The notes under the pieces are model-generated. The model did no database searches. It was not told the DNA's origin and saw only the letters and a program-made list of their open reading frames with translations. 40,719 bases of DNA from Crocinitomicaceae bacterium (lineage in GTDB: Bacteria > Bacteroidota > Bacteroidia > Flavobacteriales_D > Crocinitomicaceae), in the NCBI GenBank assembly GCA_020436025.1, contig JAGQYP010000033.1:1-40719 (forward strand), given 5' to 3'. Made by a program: the position numbers and the translations under genes. Positions 1-7,334 of the stretch are shown here, in pieces (the stretch's first letter is position 1; every line of letters starts with the position of its first letter).

Positions 1-189
1 AAAGAAATACTAGATAATTTACCTAAGAAAATCATTGTGATGCACCCTGGACCAATCAATCGAGGTGTAGAAATCACAAGTGAAGTGGCGGATAGTGATC
101 AGGCCATTATATTGGATCAGGTTGAAAATGGGGTTGCTGTGAGAATGGCAGTTTTATACCTCATCGCAGGAAAAATTCAACGAGATTAA
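1..189 (+). CDS. pyrB: Aspartate carbamoyltransferase catalytic subunit, C-terminal end (partial)
   Basis: The open frame enters from the left edge and ends at a TAA at 187-189, giving the last 62 residues. They contain [12 protein letters not shown] followed by an [16 protein letters not shown] stretch, the very characteristic end of the aspartate/ornithine carbamoyltransferase fold as found in PyrB, where the HPGP-NRG-E segment contributes to the active site. PyrB condenses carbamoyl phosphate and aspartate in pyrimidine synthesis. The start and the carbamoyl-phosphate domain lie outside the window. No hairpin terminator follows, and the STAS gene begins 36 bases on, so the two may be co-transcribed. 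Confidence 0.93.
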   Translation, partial: KEILDNLPKKIIVMHPGPINRGVEITSEVADSDQAIILDQVENGVAVRMAVLYLIAGKIQRD

Positions 190-225
190 AAAAAATTATT
201 ATTTTTAGATCAAATAGCTGACGCC

Positions 226-597
226 ATGAACTTTGAAAAGGTAGAAAAGGATAAATACACACTTATAACCACAAATGCTGAAAAGCTAGATTCTACAAAT
301 GCACCTGAATTAAAAGCAGAATTGGTTGTGATCAATAAAAATGGAGTAAACAACATCGTTATTGACTTAAGCAAAACCAAATATTGCGACTCTTCAGGTT
401 TAAGTGCTGTACTTGTTGCGAATCGCCTTTGCAAAAATTCAGGAGGAATGTTCATTTTATGTGGATTGCAAGCGTCAGTTTCCAAGTTAATTTCAATTTC
501 TCAGCTAGATAAAGTTTTAACCATTGTTCCCACTGCGGAAGAAGCGGAAAAACATTTATCCATGTCAGAGATTGAAAAAGGATTAGACGAAGAATAG
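226..597 (+). CDS. STAS-domain protein (anti-sigma-factor-antagonist-like)
   Basis: A 123-residue protein consisting of one STAS domain, residues about 5-110. The hallmark D-S-S-G-L-S loop lies at residues 55-60, after a predicted beta strand (VIDLS). In SpoIIAA-type proteins the second serine of this loop is phosphorylated by a partner kinase/anti-sigma factor; here that would be Ser57. No HATPase anti-sigma partner is encoded nearby, so the real partner is unknown. The last ~12 residues are acidic. It lies between pyrB and rnz; from general knowledge, a STAS gene just before rnz is a recurrent Flavobacteriia arrangement. The domain is clear; the regulatory target cannot be inferred from sequence. 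Confidence 0.88.
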   Translation: MNFEKVEKDKYTLITTNAEKLDSTNAPELKAELVVINKNGVNNIVIDLSKTKYCDSSGLSAVLVANRLCKNSGGMFILCGLQASVSKLISISQLDKVLTIVPTAEEAEKHLSMSEIEKGLDEE

Positions 598-623
598 CAT
601 TTTGTAAGTAACTCAATAATATC

Positions 624-652
624 AAAGACTGCTTTTATGGTGGTCTTTTTTT
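624..652 (+). terminator. Hairpin terminator ending at the rnz start codon
   Basis: A 9-bp stem including two G-T wobbles (624-632 with 640-648), a 7-nt loop, then a run of seven Ts (646-652). It looks like a rho-independent terminator for the STAS gene. The U tract touches the rnz ATG at 653, leaving no separate leader for rnz. Confidence 0.6.
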
Positions 653-1588
653 ATGAAATTTACTGTCACCATATTAGGATCCGGAGCAGCAACGCCCACT
701 TTAGAGCGCTACCCTACTTCACAATTCATCAACTGCAATGAACGCTGTATTTTGATTGATTGCGGAGAAGGAAGTCAGATTCAAATGCGCAAATACAAGC
801 TCAAGTTCCAAAAGATCAAAGTGATTTTGATTTCCCATTTACATGGAGATCATTATTTCGGTTTGGCAGGACTCCTTTCCTCATTCATATTGTTAGGGCG
901 GACTTCCAAGCTTAAAATCATCTGTCCGGTTGGACTAAAAGAAATCATCTTGAAACAAATAGAAATTGGAAATGCCCAAATCCCTTTTGAAATTGAGTTT
1001 GATGAGATTTTATTGACCGAGAAAGCTCTCGTATTTGAGGATAAAGTACTTGAAATTTATGCCTTCCCTTTGAATCACCGAATTCCTACTCACGGTTTTG
1101 AAATCAGAGAGAAAGCAAAGGACAGAAATCTGATTCCGGAAAAATTAGAGGAATATGCGATTTCAGTAAAAGAAATTGGTGAAATAAAATCAGGAAAACC
1201 TCTCATACGTAAAGGTAAAGTCATTCCAGAAAACGAATACAGCAAAGCTCCGGCGCCACCCCTTTCTTATGTCTTTTGTTCCGACAATCGAATTCAGTCA
1301 AAGCAAGTGGGAGACATGAAAGATGCTTCCCTACTTTATCATGAAGCAACGTTTACTGATAAGGATAAATCAAGAGCGAAAAGTACTTTTCATTCTACTG
1401 CCAAAGAAGTAGGAGAATGCCTCCATCAAAGTGGAATTGAAAATATTTTACTCGGTCATTTCAGTGCTAGATACAAGGATACAACAACCCATCAATCTGA
1501 ATGTCAGGAATATATCAAAAATGTTTTTTGTGTGACTGATGGAGCGACGTACGAAATTTCTCAAAATGGAGTAGAAATGATTGGATAA
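653..1588 (+). CDS. rnz: Ribonuclease Z (tRNA 3' processing endonuclease)
   Basis: A 311-residue metallo-beta-lactamase-fold enzyme, close to the ~305-310 residues usual for short-form RNase Z. The N-terminus has the family opening LGSGAATPTLERYPTSQ, and the zinc-binding motif H-L-H-G-D-H is at residues 62-67. Later metal ligands are visible in LLYHEATF, in the FHSTA segment, and in the LLGHFSARY segment near the C-terminus. RNase Z cleaves 3' trailers from pre-tRNA, most importantly those without an encoded CCA. The ATG at 653 matches the family N-terminus but directly abuts the U tract of a hairpin, so initiation must be leaderless or depend on read-through. Confidence 0.96.
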   Translation: MKFTVTILGSGAATPTLERYPTSQFINCNERCILIDCGEGSQIQMRKYKLKFQKIKVILISHLHGDHYFGLAGLLSSFILLGRTSKLKIICPVGLKEIILKQIEIGNAQIPFEIEFDEILLTEKALVFEDKVLEIYAFPLNHRIPTHGFEIREKAKDRNLIPEKLEEYAISVKEIGEIKSGKPLIRKGKVIPENEYSKAPAPPLSYVFCSDNRIQSKQVGDMKDASLLYHEATFTDKDKSRAKSTFHSTAKEVGECLHQSGIENILLGHFSARYKDTTTHQSECQEYIKNVFCVTDGATYEISQNGVEMIG

Positions 1589-1610
1589 TTTCAAACAACT
1601 CTTATCTTTG
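1581..1610 (+). promoter_or_regulatory. Bacteroidota-type promoter for the NarL-type regulator
   Basis: TTG at 1581-1583, a 19-nt spacer and a perfect TAnnTTTG element (TATCTTTG, 1603-1610). This fits the known Bacteroidota -33/-7 consensus. The -33 part lies inside the last codons of rnz. The ATG at 1633 follows by 22 nt, giving a leader of roughly 15 nt. Confidence 0.65.
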
Positions 1611-1632
1611 TTATTTAAAATGAATCTAAATA

Positions 1633-2307
1633 ATGAAGTTAATCATTGCAGATATCAACGAGCTCATTAAAATTGGTCTGAGAACCATTCTTCAGCAAGA
1701 AGATAATATTGAAATTGTTGGCGAAGCGAAAAACAATGATGAACTTCTGGAGTTAACTAATTCATTTGAAGCCGACATCATTTTGATCGATTACACTGCC
1801 GATGGTTTCAATATTGATGTGGTTCCTAAAATCCTCAAAGACCACCCCAATATTCGCTTTGTAGCGATTACTCCTGAACAGTCTGCTTTAACGGTGGTAC
1901 ACGCTGTGAAAAGTGGTATTATGTCCTATGTAAAGAAGGATTGTAGTTTGAAAGAAATCAAAGAAAGCGTACAAGAAACAAATAAAGGAAATAAGTTTTT
2001 CTGCGGACAAATATTGGAAACTATTGCGAGAGCCAATATCGATGTAGAAGATATCGATTTGATGAATTTTAATTGTGATCCAATTGTGATGACCGAAAGA
2101 GAAATGGAAATCATCAAATTGATTTCAGAGGGTTATACCAACGGTCAAATTGCAGATATGCTATTTTTAAGTTCACATACGGTTGGAACGCATAGAAAGA
2201 ATATCATGCAAAAATTAGGAGTAAAAAACACTGCGGGTATTGTGATGTATGCGGTAAAAACCAATATCGTTTCACCGAACAAATTTCTTTTCTCAGAAGA
2301 GTCTTAG
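1633..2307 (+). CDS. NarL/LuxR-family response regulator with atypical receiver
   Basis: A 224-residue protein with an N-terminal receiver domain (about 1-120) and a C-terminal LuxR-type helix-turn-helix (about 150-212). The latter shows MTEREMEIIKLISEGYTNGQ, then a recognition helix (SSHTVGTHRKNIMQKLG). The phospho-acceptor Asp53, Thr80 and Lys101/102 are present. The usual acidic pair after beta-1 is reduced to one Asp (Asp7 followed by Ile8), and the MPG after the acceptor strand is replaced by ADG, so Mg2+ binding and phosphorylation may be weakened. No kinase gene is adjacent. It has its own promoter overlapping the end of rnz and converges on the DUF2147 gene with 7 nt between the stop codons. 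Confidence 0.9.
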   Translation: MKLIIADINELIKIGLRTILQQEDNIEIVGEAKNNDELLELTNSFEADIILIDYTADGFNIDVVPKILKDHPNIRFVAITPEQSALTVVHAVKSGIMSYVKKDCSLKEIKESVQETNKGNKFFCGQILETIARANIDVEDIDLMNFNCDPIVMTEREMEIIKLISEGYTNGQIADMLFLSSHTVGTHRKNIMQKLGVKNTAGIVMYAVKTNIVSPNKFLFSEES

Positions 2308-2314
2308 ATTGTAT

Positions 2315-2713
2315 TTACTTGATTCTTTCGAAAACTACTGTTTTCCCTAATAAAGCGATTCCGATAAACCCCCTTGCAACAAGATTGTTGTTTTCGTCTA
2401 GCCAAAGTTTTCCAGAATATTTCTTTTCCTTGGTTGGATCTACAATGTATCCATCCGACCATAAATTGTCTTTCTTTTTAACAAATCCGGTAAGTAAAAT
2501 GGACCCTAAAGTGGATTCCCCATTTGGTTTTTTGGACTGCTGACTAGCCATGTCCTTTATCCACGTCAACTTCGCATAAACGATATCACCAACCTTATAA
2601 ACTTTGATTTTACCATCCTTATCTGGAGTCCAATAAGAACCAACAATGTCATCTTGAGCTAAAGAAGTCAAGGTGCAACAGATGGATAATATCAAAACAC
2701 TAAGTAATTTCAT
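2315..2713 (-). CDS. DUF2147 exported protein
   Basis: A 132-residue protein with an N-terminal signal peptide (residues 1-19, ending SLAQ) and a mature part matching the DUF2147 pattern: IVGSYWTPDKDGKIKVYK near the start, then a GKLWLDENNNLVARGF segment and a terminal GKTVVFERI. Family members are small secreted or periplasmic beta-rich proteins of unknown function, common in Bacteroidota and Proteobacteria. The ATG is set by the signal peptide; the predicted -7 promoter element ends only 8 nt before it, so the mRNA may be nearly leaderless. The gene is divergent from ftsK across a 214-bp gap. Confidence 0.85.
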   Translation of the reverse strand: MKLLSVLILSICCTLTSLAQDDIVGSYWTPDKDGKIKVYKVGDIVYAKLTWIKDMASQQSKKPNGESTLGSILLTGFVKKKDNLWSDGYIVDPTKEKKYSGKLWLDENNNLVARGFIGIALLGKTVVFERIK

Positions 2714-2721
2714 CGGATAAA

Positions 2722-2755
2722 CAAAGTTATACCATTATAGACGCAAATTTATCAA
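2722..2755 (-). promoter_or_regulatory. Promoter of the DUF2147 gene
   Basis: On the minus strand a TTG (2755-2753), a 23-nt spacer and TAACTTTG (2729-2722), a perfect TAnnTTTG element. The start codon begins at 2713, so the predicted leader is only a few nucleotides. Confidence 0.55.
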
Positions 2756-2927
2756 AAATATTGCATTTGATTTGGATATTCGTCTTTGAAAACACAATAA
2801 ATAATGATTTTTTAACATATCTAAGCCCAATGATTTCAAGACTAACACTACTATGTGAATACTTCTTGAAACCAATTCAATTCTGACTATCCATTGTTTG
2901 TATTTTAGTTGATTAGAATTATTCTGA

Positions 2928-5453
2928 ATGGCAGTTAAAAACGAATTTACATCAAACACCCCGGAGGAACCCAAAAAAAAGAGGGAAAAGAAAAAATCGG
3001 ATCAACCGAAGAAAAAATATTCGGGAAAGGCTGCTTTGAATAAATTAGAAGAGAAAGTAGACCTTACAAAGGCACGCAGAATTACTGGAATCATCTTTCT
3101 TGTTGTATCCATTTATACCTTCTTGGCCTGTCTTTCCTATTTTTCTACCTGGCAAGCTGATCAGGACAAAGTGATCAATAAAGGTTTGTTTGAGTTCTTG
3201 TTTAGCGATTCGGGGACCGAGGTATCCAATTGGCTTGGTAAATTTGGGGCATGGATTTCTCATTTGTTAATCTACCGATGGTTTGGAATTGCTTCTTTTA
3301 GTTTTGTATTGGTCTTTTTTGTTTTTGGAGTTTACATGCTTTTCAAAATCAGAATACTTCCATTAGGAAAAGTGATAGCTCAATCTATTTTAGGAACCGT
3401 ATGGACTTCCATCTTTCTAGGTTTCTTCAGCTACAAAATTGAATATCTCGGAGGAAGTTTTGGGTTCTATATTAATGATTGGTTGGCTACATCAGTTGGT
3501 AAATTTGGAGCATTTATTTTTATCGCGGCATTATTTTTCATTTTCCTCTACATTTTATTTGAGCCCAATTTTCATCAGTTTATGGCTTATTTGGGAATAA
3601 AAAAGAAGACATCAGAAACTGAAAATACGGAAGCAAATGAAGGAGACCCAATTCCAGATGTTCGCATCGTTAATGAAATTACGGATGAAGAAATTGAAGA
3701 AGACACGATTAGTGAGACCATTTCATTCGAAGAAGAGGCCGATGAAGAATTGGAATCCTACGAAAGTGAATTGATCATTGACACTCCAATGGAAGATGAT
3801 GAGCAAGAAGACGAAATTGAGGAGGAGGATATAGAAGATTTTCAATCCAGTGATGATTTTCAAATCGAAGTAGCGGAGGAAAAGGATGAAGAATTAGACG
3901 ATTCCGAGATCAACAAAAAAATGGAAGAGTTTGGGGAATATGATCCAACCTTAGATCTCTCTTCTTATCGATTGCCTCCTGTTGATCTTTTGGTAGATCA
4001 TGGGGATAATAAAATTTCAGTTAACAAGGAAGAACTAGAAAAGAACAAAGACAGTATTGTTCAGACCTTATCCAACTATAAAATTGAAATTTCTCAGATT
4101 AAGGCCACTGTTGGACCAACTGTTACTCTATACGAAATCGTTCCAGCTCCTGGAGTTCGAATTTCAAAGATTAAGAACCTGGAAGATGATATCGCATTGA
4201 GTTTAGCCGCACTTGGAATTCGAATTATTGCACCAATACCTGGTAAAGGGACCGTCGGAATAGAAGTACCCAATGCCAAACCGGATGTTGTGAGTATGAA
4301 ATCTTTGATTAAATCAGAGAAATTTCAAAATTCCGATTATGAACTTCCTATTGTTTTAGGTAAAACCATTTCTAATGAAACCTGGATCTATGATTTAGCT
4401 AAAATGCCTCACTTATTGATCGCAGGTGCGACCGGACAAGGTAAATCTGTTGGTTTGAATGCTATTTTGGTTTCCATCCTATACAAAAAACACCCTTCTC
4501 AGGTAAAGTTTGTCATGGTAGATCCGAAGAAAGTGGAATTAACCCTTTACAATAAAATTGAACGACATTTCTTGGCAAAACTACCTGGAGAAGAAGAGCC
4601 GATTATTACAGACACCAGTAAAGTTGTAGCCACATTAAATTCGTTGTGTATCGAAATGGATACGCGATATGAAATGCTGAAAAATGCACAGTGTCGAAAT
4701 ATCAAGGAATACAACAAGAAATTTATTTCCAGAAAGCTAAATCCAGAAAAAGGAAACAGATACTTGCCCTATATTGTTGTGGTCGTGGATGAGTTTGCCG
4801 ACTTAATCATGACGGCTGGAAAAGAAGTGGAACATCCCATCGCTCGTTTGGCTCAGCTCGCTCGTGCCATCGGAATCCATTTGATCATTGCTACCCAACG
4901 GCCTTCTGTAAATGTAATCACAGGTACAATCAAAGCCAACTTCCCTGCGCGTATTGCCTTCAGAGTAATGCAATCCATAGACTCCAGAACCATTTTGGAT
5001 TCGACGGGTGCCGATCAATTGATTGGTCGTGGAGACATGCTGGTTTCAACAGGAAATGACATGACACGTATTCAATGCGGATTTGTGGATACACCTGAAG
5101 TAGAAGCGATTTGTGATTTTATTGGGGAGCAAAGAGCCTATCCGGATGCATTATTACTTCCTGAGTATGTGGATGAAGGAGCAGAACAAGACCTTGATTT
5201 TGATCCTTCAGAAAGAGATTCCATGTTTGAAGAAGCCGCTCGAATGGTGGTGACTCATCAGCAAGGATCTGCCTCATTATTACAGCGAAAATTAAAACTG
5301 GGATACAATCGAGCGGGTCGATTAATTGATCAATTGGAGGCAGCAGGTATTGTTGGTCCATCTAAGGGAAGTAAAGCTCGAGACGTCCTCATATCTGATG
5401 AGATGGCCTTAGATGAATTCTTCCGAAACGAAAGGGAATCAAATAATTTTTAG
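2928..5453 (+). CDS. ftsK: DNA translocase FtsK
   Basis: An 841-residue protein with the full FtsK/SpoIIIE plan. A Lys-rich cytoplasmic start is followed by four or five membrane segments between about residues 50 and 225, a very acidic Glu/Asp-rich linker (about 230-345), a RecA-like motor with Walker A GATGQGKS at 500-507 and Walker B VVVVDEFAD (Asp621-Glu622), and a C-terminal winged-helix gamma domain (about 770-835; contains QQGSASLLQRKLKLGYNRA). The protein pumps chromosome-dimer DNA through the division septum and activates XerCD at the dif site. The linker is shorter than in E. coli FtsK. The lolA ATG follows 51 nt after the stop. Confidence 0.97.
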   Translation: MAVKNEFTSNTPEEPKKKREKKKSDQPKKKYSGKAALNKLEEKVDLTKARRITGIIFLVVSIYTFLACLSYFSTWQADQDKVINKGLFEFLFSDSGTEVSNWLGKFGAWISHLLIYRWFGIASFSFVLVFFVFGVYMLFKIRILPLGKVIAQSILGTVWTSIFLGFFSYKIEYLGGSFGFYINDWLATSVGKFGAFIFIAALFFIFLYILFEPNFHQFMAYLGIKKKTSETENTEANEGDPIPDVRIVNEITDEEIEEDTISETISFEEEADEELESYESELIIDTPMEDDEQEDEIEEEDIEDFQSSDDFQIEVAEEKDEELDDSEINKKMEEFGEYDPTLDLSSYRLPPVDLLVDHGDNKISVNKEELEKNKDSIVQTLSNYKIEISQIKATVGPTVTLYEIVPAPGVRISKIKNLEDDIALSLAALGIRIIAPIPGKGTVGIEVPNAKPDVVSMKSLIKSEKFQNSDYELPIVLGKTISNETWIYDLAKMPHLLIAGATGQGKSVGLNAILVSILYKKHPSQVKFVMVDPKKVELTLYNKIERHFLAKLPGEEEPIITDTSKVVATLNSLCIEMDTRYEMLKNAQCRNIKEYNKKFISRKLNPEKGNRYLPYIVVVVDEFADLIMTAGKEVEHPIARLAQLARAIGIHLIIATQRPSVNVITGTIKANFPARIAFRVMQSIDSRTILDSTGADQLIGRGDMLVSTGNDMTRIQCGFVDTPEVEAICDFIGEQRAYPDALLLPEYVDEGAEQDLDFDPSERDSMFEEAARMVVTHQQGSASLLQRKLKLGYNRAGRLIDQLEAAGIVGPSKGSKARDVLISDEMALDEFFRNERESNNF

Positions 5454-5504
5454 ATTTGGCATAATTTTAGATATTTGTATAGCCAAAGCAAAAAAGACAA
5501 ATTT

Positions 5505-6137
5505 ATGAAAAGCATTATTTTATCTACAATACTCATTTTAGCAACCTCTTTTTCATTCGGACAAGATGCAAAGGCAAAAGCGATTCTAGATAAGTTAAGT
5601 TCAAAAACAAAAGCTCTATCAACTGTATATGTCGAGTTTAAATCCCACATCAAATCCGATGCGGTAGATGAGTCGGGAACTGGAACAGCCTACATGAAAG
5701 GAAAGAAGTTCTTCATTAAATCAGGAAAATATACTTTGATCTCTAATGGAGTGAAACAATGGGTGATTAACTCAGACGAGAAGGTCGTTTACATTTCAGA
5801 TTATGAAGAGGATGAAGATGCTATTACGCCAAACAAAATCTTGACTATTTGGGAAGACGACTTTAAATACAAGTATATTGGAACTGGAACAATAAATGGA
5901 GTTGCCATTGAGAAAGTAGAATTGTACCCTAAAAATCCAGGTGATGCACAATTCCATACAATTCAGATGGCTATCGATACTAAGAACAATAAACCGGTAC
6001 AAATCATTGTGAAATCAAAAGATGGTACTAGAATGACTTACACCTTTTCCAAGTTTGAAGGAAATAAGGAAATGTCAGATTCTAAATTTGTATTCAATAA
6101 AGGAAACTATCCTGGATACGAGATTGAGGAAGACTAG
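5505..6137 (+). CDS. lolA: Outer-membrane lipoprotein carrier protein LolA-like
   Basis: A 210-residue protein starting at the ATG at 5505; an upstream in-frame TTG at 5475 is rejected because the signal peptide (MKSIILSTILILATSFSFGQ) begins exactly at the ATG. The mature part has the LolA/LolB-type beta-sheet pattern: a helical KAKAILDKLSSKTKALSTVY start, the GTGTAYMKGKKFFIKS strand, and the KVELYPKN segment. LolA carries lipoproteins across the periplasm to the outer membrane. From general knowledge, lolA directly after ftsK is a conserved Flavobacteriia arrangement. A strong terminator lies 88 nt after the stop, beyond an AT-rich tandem repeat. Confidence 0.9.
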   Translation: MKSIILSTILILATSFSFGQDAKAKAILDKLSSKTKALSTVYVEFKSHIKSDAVDESGTGTAYMKGKKFFIKSGKYTLISNGVKQWVINSDEKVVYISDYEEDEDAITPNKILTIWEDDFKYKYIGTGTINGVAIEKVELYPKNPGDAQFHTIQMAIDTKNNKPVQIIVKSKDGTRMTYTFSKFEGNKEMSDSKFVFNKGNYPGYEIEED

Positions 6138-6145
6138 GTTGAATG

Positions 6146-6208
6146 TAGAATTAAGAATTTAGAATTAAGAATTTAGAATTTGATTTTAGATTTTGGATTT
6201 TAGATTTT
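6146..6208. repeat. Two abutting 14-bp AT-rich tandem repeats
   Basis: The unit TAGAATTAAGAATT occurs at 6146-6159 and 6160-6173 with a half copy to 6180. It is followed directly by a different 14-mer of GGATTTTAGATTTT type at about 6181-6194 and 6195-6208. The arrays lie between the lolA stop and its terminator. Confidence 0.8.
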
Positions 6209-6224
6209 GAAAATATTATAGAGA

Positions 6225-6247
6225 GGGAGCTAGTTGCTCCCTTTTTT
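6225..6247 (+). terminator. Terminator of lolA
   Basis: A perfect 6-bp GC-rich stem, GGGAGC/GCTCCC (6225-6230 and 6236-6241), with a 5-nt loop and six Ts. It overlaps the last codons and stop of the convergent zinc-ribbon gene. The opposite strand lacks a clean T tract, so it mainly serves lolA. Confidence 0.85.
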
Positions 6248-6793
6248 GTTGTTCATTTTTTGCAAGAATTCCAATATCTCTTCGTTTCTCCTTTTTATAT
6301 CTTCCATCATTTCTTCTGAAAAAGCAGGAGCTACTTTGTACATCTTTTTGTAGTCTGCCCTTGTAAATAACCTGGTATCAGAATTATAATATTCAGGGAA
6401 TTTTTTCTTGAATAATTGCATGCAAACCTCATCTATATTCCCTTTCCTTGTCCAATTCATGTCCAAACTTACTATGATCCCAAGTCCAGCGATGAACAAA
6501 CCTATTGTAGCGGATGTCCATCCATAGGGTAAATACATAACCCCCACTCCTATTACAATCATCCCTAAGATCAATGCGGCGTTTTTATTTCTATTTCTTC
6601 TTGAACAACGACCACATATCGTAAATGGCCATGGTTCAGTCCGAATAGAATATCTTTGAGTATTTGATAAAAAATGGGTCTTCTCCTCTACTCCAGAATA
6701 AATAAACCCTTGACGAAGATCTTCTTTGAATTCAATCTTGCACTTGCATTTATCGCACTTTATGTCTTGAATATCATCAAGTATCTCTTCCAT
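6230..6793 (-). CDS. Zinc-ribbon-like membrane protein, unknown function
   Basis: A 187-residue protein from the ATG at 6793; an upstream TTG would only add a low-complexity tail. It begins with an acidic helix, then a C-x-x-C-x-C cluster (CDKCKC, about residues 13-18) and a second C-x-x-C (CGRC, about 60-63), together resembling a treble-clef or zinc-ribbon site. Two adjacent hydrophobic segments follow (about 73-92 and 95-111), and the C-terminal third is charged and helical. Topology would put zinc site and tail on the same side, probably the cytoplasm. It lies 39 nt downstream of the SRPBCC gene on the same strand, so the two may be one unit. I recognise no family. Confidence 0.75.
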   Translation of the reverse strand: MEEILDDIQDIKCDKCKCKIEFKEDLRQGFIYSGVEEKTHFLSNTQRYSIRTEPWPFTICGRCSRRNRNKNAALILGMIVIGVGVMYLPYGWTSATIGLFIAGLGIIVSLDMNWTRKGNIDEVCMQLFKKKFPEYYNSDTRLFTRADYKKMYKVAPAFSEEMMEDIKRRNEEILEFLQKMNNKKGSN

Positions 6794-6832
6794 TCTTATA
6801 AAGATAAAAGAGAAATTGAACAATCACTAATT

Positions 6833-7255
6833 CTAACATTTCTCCACTCTATTTTTTAATTCCTGATTCATTTTTTGAAAACCCAGAACCACATCACTTT
6901 TTAATTTCTTTTTGAATAGTGGAACTAATAGACCATAGAATTTCTCACTCTGTACAAATTTTACGGCTCCATTTGAAGAAGGTAGAATTTGAAATCTATG
7001 TTCTCCATCAAACAAGCCTTTTAAAAGTAATTTCCCTATCCATCGAAATTCTCTTTCCTTTTCAAACACCAAAACTTGTGGTTTAAATTTCATTCCATCA
7101 ATATTTGCAAATATCTTTTTACCCACACTAGGATCTCCTTTGATCTCTGTGATAATAGAATTCCACTCGCCATAGCTGGCAAAGTCTGTTAACACTTCCC
7201 ATACTTGCTGTGAAGTTCCTTGGATCTCCAACTCTGTTCTAATTTCAAAAGCCAT
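6833..7255 (-). CDS. SRPBCC-family protein (polyketide cyclase/START-like fold)
   Basis: A 140-residue single-domain protein typical in length for SRPBCC. The N-terminus EIQGTSQQVWEVLTDF followed by YGEWNSII is the classic opening of the fold, and FRWIGKLLLKGLFDGEHRFQ supplies the central strands, with a long C-terminal helix. Members bind hydrophobic ligands in a deep cavity; the ligand here cannot be told. It has no signal peptide. Upstream on the same strand lie a TAGTTTTG promoter element and an FNR-like palindrome, and then the gene for a Crp/Fnr regulator, so control by that regulator is plausible. Confidence 0.88.
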   Translation of the reverse strand: MAFEIRTELEIQGTSQQVWEVLTDFASYGEWNSIITEIKGDPSVGKKIFANIDGMKFKPQVLVFEKEREFRWIGKLLLKGLFDGEHRFQILPSSNGAVKFVQSEKFYGLLVPLFKKKLKSDVVLGFQKMNQELKNRVEKC

Positions 7256-7279
7256 AATTTTTAGTTCAAATGTTTAATC

Positions 7280-7287
7280 CAAAACTA
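7280..7287 (-). promoter_or_regulatory. -7 element of the SRPBCC gene promoter
   Basis: Minus-strand TAGTTTTG matches TAnnTTTG exactly, 24 nt before the ATG. No TTG is present at the usual -33 distance, which fits a promoter that needs an activator; an FNR-like site is centred about 33 nt upstream of the element. Confidence 0.55.
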
Positions 7288-7309
7288 GGAAGAGCTAAAG
7301 TGGGTTCAC

Positions 7310-7323
7310 TTGACATAGATCAA
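7310..7323. promoter_or_regulatory. FNR/CRP-type operator
   Basis: TTGACATAGATCAA matches the FNR consensus TTGAT-N4-ATCAA in nine of ten defined bases and extends as an inverted repeat to 7309-7324 (CTTGA/TCAAG). Its centre (7316.5) would lie near -42 relative to a start about 6 nt after the -7 element at 7280-7287, the classical class II activator position. The Crp/Fnr gene at 7480-8049 is the obvious candidate binder. Confidence 0.6.
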
Positions 7324-7334
7324 GAAATGCTTTT

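Noticed and set aside
2735..2974. A 79-codon minus-strand frame across the DUF2147-ftsK gap.
   Set aside because: It overlaps the promoter region and the start of ftsK, has no recognisable domain, and fits chance openness in AT-rich sequence.
5475..5504. TTG extension of lolA and similar TTG extensions of the S46 peptidase, SprB-repeat, pabB and dsbD-region genes.
   Set aside because: In each case a signal peptide or promoter element places the true start at the downstream ATG.
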